64,000 bases of DNA, from the NCBI RefSeq assembly GCF_001942625.1, contig NZ_MLCL01000039.1, positions 62,001-126,000 on the forward strand, given 5' to 3'. This document shows, piece after piece, positions 59,628-64,000 of the stretch. This DNA is from Mycobacterium syngnathidarum (GTDB lineage Bacteria > Actinomycetota > Actinomycetes > Mycobacteriales > Mycobacteriaceae). The position numbers and the translations under genes are program-made. Below the pieces are notes generated by a model, which saw only the letters and a list, made by a program, of their open reading frames with translations, ran no database searches and was not told the DNA's origin. Positions within the stretch are counted from its first letter, which is position 1, and every line of letters begins with the position of its first letter.

Positions 59628-60023
59628 TTACTCGGTGACGGCGGCGCGGTAGCCGTCCGCGTCGAGCAAACCGGCCAGCGCATCGTCGAGGGCACCGTCC
59701 TCGAGGCGCAGATCGACGAGCCAGCCTTCGCCATAGGGGTCGGAATTGACCAGCTGCGGGCTACCGTCCAGATCGCCGTTTACCGCAACGACTTTCGCCG
59801 CCACGGGGGCATACAGGTCCGACACCGACTTGGTGGATTCGACCTCGCCGAACGCATCACCGGCGGCCAGCTGGGTCCCGACGTCGGGCAGCTGCACGAA
59901 CACCACATCGCCGAGTGCGGACTGCGCGTAATCGGTGATGCCGACGCGCACGGTGTCGTCACCGGTGCGCAATACCCACTCGTGCTCCGAGGTGTAGTAC
60001 AGGTCGGCTGGGATATCGCTCAC
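59628..60023 (-). CDS. gcvH: glycine cleavage H-protein
   Basis: 131 residues, ATG 60023. Lipoyl domain with the lipoylated Lys in GEVESTKSVSDLYAPVAAKV; start MSDIPADLYYTSEHEWVLRT; C-terminal NSDPYGEGWLVDL. Carries the aminomethyl group from GcvP to GcvT. It sits upstream of garA with a 189-base gap and has no glycine riboswitch of its own that could be seen, in contrast to gcvP. Confidence 0.96.
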   Translation of the reverse strand: MSDIPADLYYTSEHEWVLRTGDDTVRVGITDYAQSALGDVVFVQLPDVGTQLAAGDAFGEVESTKSVSDLYAPVAAKVVAVNGDLDGSPQLVNSDPYGEGWLVDLRLEDGALDDALAGLLDADGYRAAVTE

Positions 60024-60059
60024 GGCGCTCCTTATGGTCTCCGAGGTGGGCTGCTGTGC

Positions 60060-60917
60060 TCACTTGACGGGCTGAGCGTATTGGCGTGGTTTCGGTTGTC
60101 GCAAGGCGGTCACGTCCACGCGCTCGGCCTGTTGTACCACCATCGCGCCGCCGACCCGCTTCACACTGTCCATCGCCCCACCGGGAATGTTCATCGCAGC
60201 CGCCAGAGTCGGCGGATCCCCTATCGCCAGAACCGAATACGGCGGGCGCAGGGTCACATCGTCGACCGCAAGCTGCCCCGCGGGCCCGATGATCCAGGTG
60301 TCCAGGCCCACCCGCACCGCGGACTGCTGATCACCGCCGCGGATCTCGATCGCCTCGGCCCCGGCCGCACGCAGCTCGTTGATCACGTCGAGCATCGTCT
60401 CGGCAGGTACCCCGGGCGCGTCGTCTTCGATGGTGAGTGTCACCCCGGGCCCCGTCGCGGCCACCGTCCCGATCTGGATGGACAGTGCCTCCAGCCGGGA
60501 TTGGGCATTCTCGATCGCGGCCTGATCACTGCTGCCCGAGGCCTGTAGCTGCTGCAGCGTCCGCTGCAGATCGGCCACCTCGGTGTTGAGCGACGCTTCT
60601 CGTTGCTGCAGGGAATCGAGCAGCACGAGTAGATCCGCCGGCCGCGCGGTCTCCAGCGAATCCCCCGACTCGTTCTGGCGCACCTGTGTGACGATCGCCA
60701 TACCGAGCAGGATGCACAGCAGCACCCCGAGGCCGCCGAACACGAGCTGTGAACGGCTGCGGCGCACGATCCGTAGGTTGCGGAACCGGCGTGGCGAGAC
60801 ATCGGCGGGCATCTCATGGCGGCCGTGGTGCTCGCCGTGATGTTCAGGTGGGCCCGGCTCGGCGGTGCCGGCCGGCGGATCCGGCTGGGCCGGGGATTCG
60901 GATTCGGAATCGCTCAT
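60060..60917 (-). CDS. DUF881 membrane protein (Rv1825-like)
   Basis: 285 residues from ATG 60917 (MSDSESESPAQPDPPAG); a frame extension to 61034 lies inside the next gene. Pro/His-rich cytosolic N-terminus, one helix (LVFGGLGVLLCILLGMAIVT), coiled coil (LLVLLDSLQQREASLNTEVA and on), then the DUF881 domain with AIEIRGGDQQSAVRVGLDT and PPYSVLAIGDPPTLAAAM. Extracytoplasmic. Belongs to a DUF881-SBP-DUF881 cluster next to pgsA2. Function unknown; related Firmicute YlxW/YlxX genes lie near ftsZ. Confidence 0.88.
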   Translation of the reverse strand: MSDSESESPAQPDPPAGTAEPGPPEHHGEHHGRHEMPADVSPRRFRNLRIVRRSRSQLVFGGLGVLLCILLGMAIVTQVRQNESGDSLETARPADLLVLLDSLQQREASLNTEVADLQRTLQQLQASGSSDQAAIENAQSRLEALSIQIGTVAATGPGVTLTIEDDAPGVPAETMLDVINELRAAGAEAIEIRGGDQQSAVRVGLDTWIIGPAGQLAVDDVTLRPPYSVLAIGDPPTLAAAMNIPGGAMDSVKRVGGAMVVQQAERVDVTALRQPKPRQYAQPVK

Positions 60918-60918
60918 G

Positions 60919-61251
60919 TCAGGCGCCGAACAACCTGCGCCGCAGTGCGGCGGCATTGCCGAAGATCCGGATGCCGAGCACCACGATGATCGCCGTCGAC
61001 AACTGGGTCCCGACACCGAGCTGATCGCCGACATACACGATCAGCGCCGCCACCAAGACGTTGAACACGAACGACACCACGAACACCTTGGCGTCGAATA
61101 TCCGCTCAAGATAGGCCCGCAACCCGCCGAAGACCGCGTCCAGTGCCGCCACCACGGCGATCGGCAGGTACGGTTCGACGAACTCGGGAACGCTCGGATG
61201 GAACACCAATCCGAGTACGATTCCGACGACCAGTGCGACGATCCCGATCAT
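60919..61251 (-). CDS. small basic protein family (DUF1290, Rv1824-like)
   Basis: 110 residues, ATG 61251. Three hydrophobic helices: MIGIVALVVGIVLGLVFHPS, YLPIAVVAALDAVFGGLRAY, VFVVSFVFNVLVAALIVYVG. C-terminus RRRLFGA is basic. The family (SBP/YlxV-like) is always found beside DUF881 genes. One base separates it from the next DUF881 start, indicating cotranslation. Function unknown. Confidence 0.9.
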   Translation of the reverse strand: MIGIVALVVGIVLGLVFHPSVPEFVEPYLPIAVVAALDAVFGGLRAYLERIFDAKVFVVSFVFNVLVAALIVYVGDQLGVGTQLSTAIIVVLGIRIFGNAAALRRRLFGA

Positions 61252-61279
61252 CTAACGGTCAATCCTGTGCACGTCAGGC

Positions 61280-62179
61280 CTATCCAATCTGTTTGGCGAA
61301 GTTGACATCCCGCACCGACACCGCGGGCACGGTCAGGCCGTCCCCCGCACTCACGTTCACCCCGACTCCGTAGGAAGTCTCCAACAACCGCAGCCGCTGC
61401 AGCCCCGGGGTGCGGTCGAATGTGTCGGCCATCCCTTTCGGCGGTCCGATCGCCACAATGACATACGGACTCGTGATCGGTTGGTTGTCGACCAGAATCC
61501 CGCCGCCCGCCTGCCGGATCGTGACACCCGAGCCGACCCGCACACCGCCCACCGAAACCGCCTCGGCCCCACTGGCCCACAGTGAATTCACCACCAGCTG
61601 CAGATCGCGGTCCAGGATGATCTGCTGACCGCCGGCGACCCGCTGTTTCGACACGTCGCTGAGGTCCTTGGACAGACCGGGATCCGTGACCGTGACGGTC
61701 AGGCCGGGGCCGATCATCGGGACCGCGGCGGCCTCGATGTTGGCCGTGTCCAGGCTGCCGAGCAGGTGCTGGCCGTTCTCGTCCATCCCGAGCCTGCTGC
61801 GCCGCTCGGCGTCCAGCTGATCGCCGAGTGCGTCACGCTCGGCACCGGCGGTGTCGGCGGCGATCTGAGCTGCCCGGACCCGACCGGCCAACGTGTGCTG
61901 AGCTTCCCGGGCAGCCGGGGCCGCTGTCTGGGCCTGACCGGCGGCCACCGCGATCACCGTGGCGATAGCGGCCGCTCCGGCCAACAACCATGCGATATCG
62001 GTGCCCCGCCGGCGCGTCCCGTCACCGGCCTCCCGGGCCGCAGCGGCCGCGGCGTACCCGGGGTCGAGGTGCTCGGACAACAGGGACCTCAACAGCGAGG
62101 GAAGCGGAAGTCGCTTGGGGGCGTGGGCCTCATGGTCGTTGAGCCCGGCCCCCGACTCGTAGCCGCCCAGCGTGCTCAT
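61280..62179 (-). CDS. DUF881 membrane protein (Rv1823-like)
   Basis: 299 residues from ATG 62179 (MSTLGGYESGAGLNDHEAHA), overlapping the pgsA2 stop. N-terminal cytosolic ~65 residues, one helix (IAWLLAGAAAIATVIAVAAG), a coiled-coil stretch (GAERDALGDQLDAERRSRLG), and the DUF881 fold with MIGPGLTVTVTDPG and ASGAEAVSVGGVRVGSGVTI. Paralogue of the 60060-60917 protein; the two flank the small basic protein and may form a complex. Confidence 0.88.
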   Translation of the reverse strand: MSTLGGYESGAGLNDHEAHAPKRLPLPSLLRSLLSEHLDPGYAAAAAAREAGDGTRRRGTDIAWLLAGAAAIATVIAVAAGQAQTAAPAAREAQHTLAGRVRAAQIAADTAGAERDALGDQLDAERRSRLGMDENGQHLLGSLDTANIEAAAVPMIGPGLTVTVTDPGLSKDLSDVSKQRVAGGQQIILDRDLQLVVNSLWASGAEAVSVGGVRVGSGVTIRQAGGGILVDNQPITSPYVIVAIGPPKGMADTFDRTPGLQRLRLLETSYGVGVNVSAGDGLTVPAVSVRDVNFAKQIG

Positions 62180-62802
62180 CGGCCCTGAACGGGGAGTTGT
62201 CGCACCACCATCGTCACCTGGATCAGGTAGAGCACCGCCGACCACAGGTACAACGCCACGCCCCACAGCAAGAAGGCCCATCCGCAGGCCAATGCGACCC
62301 GGCTCCACGTCGCGTCCCACTGACCGAGCAACACCCAGGGGAAGCCGGACATCAGCGCGAAGGTGGCGGCCTTGCCCAGATACGTCACCGGCAGCGCCGC
62401 CAGTCCGCGCCGGCGCAGGAGCGGCAGCGTGGCGGCGAGCAGCAGGTCGCGGCCCAGCAGGGTCAGCACCAACCACCACGGCACCACGCCGTACAGCGCA
62501 AGGGCCACCGGAACCGTGATCATGTAGATGCGGTCGACGAGTGGATCGAGCAGTTCGCCGAGCCGCGACGACTGGTTGTCGACCAGGCGCGCGATCTTGC
62601 CGTCAGCCCAGTCGGAGAACCCGCTGAACATCAGAACCGCGACGGCCCACCCGTTGGCGTGCGCACCGAACAGCAGCCACAAGAACACGGGCACCAGCAG
62701 CAGGCGCAGCACACTGAGGGCGTTGGGCACAGTGAGTACCCGGTCGCGAGCGTCAGCCGGCGGCGGTGCGCTCCTGCCCTCGGGAGCAGGCGCGTGGTCC
62801 AT
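62176..62802 (-). CDS. pgsA2: CDP-alcohol phosphatidyltransferase PgsA2
   Basis: 208 residues, ATG 62802. CDP-alcohol signature in SDWADGKIARLVDNQSSRLG and ELLDPLVDRI (all four Asp present), with several transmembrane helices such as LSVLRLLLVPVFLWLLFGAH. Predicted to condense CDP-diacylglycerol with a polyol phosphate or phosphatidylglycerol in phospholipid synthesis. By position it is Rv1822 pgsA2, whose product is not certain. Overlaps the DUF881 gene by four bases. Confidence 0.9.
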   Translation of the reverse strand: MDHAPAPEGRSAPPPADARDRVLTVPNALSVLRLLLVPVFLWLLFGAHANGWAVAVLMFSGFSDWADGKIARLVDNQSSRLGELLDPLVDRIYMITVPVALALYGVVPWWLVLTLLGRDLLLAATLPLLRRRGLAALPVTYLGKAATFALMSGFPWVLLGQWDATWSRVALACGWAFLLWGVALYLWSAVLYLIQVTMVVRQLPVQGR

Positions 62803-62812
62803 GCCCTAAAAC

Positions 62813-64000
62813 CTAGCGGAACACACCCGGCAGGCTCAGCGCCGACATGGTGTCGTCGTTGAGTGGATTGTCGTGGACCATGTAGGTCCACGTCGAGGTC
62901 GGCCGCGCGAGCTTGGACAGATCGATGCCCGGCTCGGCCTCGATTTCCTCCGCGGTGTCGAAGGTCTGTTGGGCGGCTTCGATGGCGTCGGCCGCCAGCG
63001 AGGCGAACGCGTCGACGGCCATCCGGTGGAATTCGTCGAGCGGGTTCTGTCGGCCCAGGGCCCGCAGGTGGATGCTCTCCCGGATGTCGGCGAGGAACGC
63101 CAGGTGATCGCACCAGCCCCGGTCCAGGTGATACAGCATGATCAGCCGGCAGATCTTCTCCAGCTTCTCCTCGCCGTCCTCCCCCAGTTCTTCGGCCAGC
63201 TTGGCGTAGCGCTCGGGTGACCGGGCCTTCAGCTCCTGGCGCGCGGTGTCGGTGCGCAGCAGGGTTTCGCGACGGTCAACGATGATGGCGCGCTGCTGGG
63301 CGATCAGCTGGTTGTAGCGCCACGTGTTGGCGTGCACGTCGAGCAGCCTGCCCTCGGCGACGCGCTGGGCATGGTCGAGCAGACCCGCGGCCTTGGGCGC
63401 GATGATGCGGCCGTCCTCGTCGGTTTCTCCTGGCAGCTTGGTGTCGTCGAGATGCGACGCGACGACCTCGTCGTCCCAGCTGGAGAAGAACACCGTAGAG
63501 CCCGGGTCGCCCTGGCGCCCGGCCCGTCCGCGCAGCTGGTTGTCCAACCGTTCGGTGTGGTGACGGCCGGTCCCCACGACATGCAGCCCGCCGAGCTCGG
63601 CCACCTTCTCCTTGTCCTCCGAGTCGTCGCCGGCGTCGGATCCACCGAGCCGGATGTCGGTGCCGCGACCGGCCATCTGAGTGGACACCGTGACCGAGCC
63701 CAACTTGCCTGCCTCGGCGATCACCGCCGCCTCTTCGGCGTCGTTCTTGGCGTTGAGCACCACGGCGGGCACACCCGCCTTGACCAGCCTGCGGTGCAGG
63801 TCCTCGGATTCGGCGACGTCGTGGGTGCCGACCAGCACCGGCTGACCGGTCGCGTGGACCTCGGCGATGTGTTCGACGATGGCGTGGTTCTTGGCCGCCT
63901 CGGTGAGGTAGACCCGGTCGGTCTCGTCCTCGCGGATGTTGGGCTTGTTCGGCGGGATGGGCGACACCCCGAGCTTGTAGAACTGGCGCAGCTGCTCGCC
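62813..64000 (-). CDS. secA2: accessory Sec ATPase SecA2 (C-terminal part, truncated by window edge)
   Basis: Reading starts at the right edge ([20 protein letters not shown]), so the N-terminal half with Walker A is outside; 395 residues visible. Second helicase lobe [19 protein letters not shown] and [18 protein letters not shown]; helical scaffold/wing domains ([20 protein letters not shown]) follow. It ends in [17 protein letters not shown], without the Zn-binding C-terminal tail of SecA1, as expected for SecA2. Exports a small subset of proteins, some without signal peptides, in mycobacteria. Confidence 0.93.
   Translation of the reverse strand, partial: GEQLRQFYKLGVSPIPPNKPNIREDETDRVYLTEAAKNHAIVEHIAEVHATGQPVLVGTHDVAESEDLHRRLVKAGVPAVVLNAKNDAEEAAVIAEAGKLGSVTVSTQMAGRGTDIRLGGSDAGDDSEDKEKVAELGGLHVVGTGRHHTERLDNQLRGRAGRQGDPGSTVFFSSWDDEVVASHLDDTKLPGETDEDGRIIAPKAAGLLDHAQRVAEGRLLDVHANTWRYNQLIAQQRAIIVDRRETLLRTDTARQELKARSPERYAKLAEELGEDGEEKLEKICRLIMLYHLDRGWCDHLAFLADIRESIHLRALGRQNPLDEFHRMAVDAFASLAADAIEAAQQTFDTAEEIEAEPGIDLSKLARPTSTWTYMVHDNPLNDDTMSALSLPGVFR

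Noticed and set aside
58251..60548. 765-codon plus-strand frame across the MerR-garA-gcvH cluster
   Set aside because: It passes through four well-supported minus-strand genes and has no protein-like features.

Overview
The window is GC-rich actinobacterial DNA and almost certainly comes from a rapidly growing Mycobacterium (Mycolicibacterium type). Supporting evidence is an antigen 85C mycolyltransferase, the alanine/proline-rich antigen Apa, SecA2, GarA, several F420-type oxidoreductases, IdeR-like iron boxes, and a full-length Lon protease, which environmental fast growers keep and M. tuberculosis has lost. From about 19.7 kb to the right edge, gene order follows, by recall, the M. tuberculosis block Rv1867-Rv1821 (thiolase-like, adhA, apa, modBC, ndh, urease, BlaI/BlaR, gnd1, guaB1, two CNNM proteins, glcB, Rv1836c, gcvP, ResR, Rv1829, Rv1828, garA, gcvH, Rv1825-1823, pgsA2, secA2). 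No tRNA, rRNA, CRISPR array or complete insertion sequence was seen.

Left part (1-19.7 kb). A degenerate-looking membrane cyclase overlaps a MscS channel that carries a cyclic-nucleotide-binding domain. Then come fbpC with a terminator hairpin, a membrane-anchored sulfite-oxidase-fold enzyme, and an mgtE magnesium transporter with a long leader that holds candidate small ORFs. A stranded 30-codon fragment of a von Willebrand A gene follows, in frame with lon. Next are an acyltransferase, a Ddn-like protein, TfoX, an MpaB-family protein flanked by two related small membrane proteins, a lipoprotein, DUF72, a ferredoxin-reductase-like flavoprotein, and an uncharacterised winged-helix/double-P-loop ATPase pair.

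Middle part (19.7-39 kb). This holds a thiolase-like protein, phosphoketolase, a CPBP protease, AdhA, a small stress membrane protein, a secreted CDGP peptide, apa, and modBC without modA. These are followed by an SDR lacking its catalytic Tyr, an LLM flavin/F420 oxidoreductase and type II NADH dehydrogenase. The urease operon ureABCFGD on the minus strand meets ndh at shared stop codons. Upstream of urease sit a thioesterase and an iron-uptake-like gene, each associated with an IdeR-like box.

Right part (39-64 kb). BlaI/BlaR-like regulators, 6-phosphogluconate dehydrogenase, GuaB1 and two CNNM/CorC proteins come first. A TetR/quinone-oxidoreductase divergon has a near-perfect 35-bp operator. 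Malate synthase G and a substrate-binding/VWA membrane protein follow. A tandem glycine riboswitch drives gcvP, and beyond it lie the ResR/BFN/MerR/GarA/GcvH cluster, the DUF881-SBP-DUF881 group, pgsA2, and the C-terminal part of secA2 running off the right edge.

The least-understood systems are the pseudo-cyclase/CNBD-MscS pair, the winged-helix/HerA-like ATPase pair, and the mgtE-vWA-lon junction.
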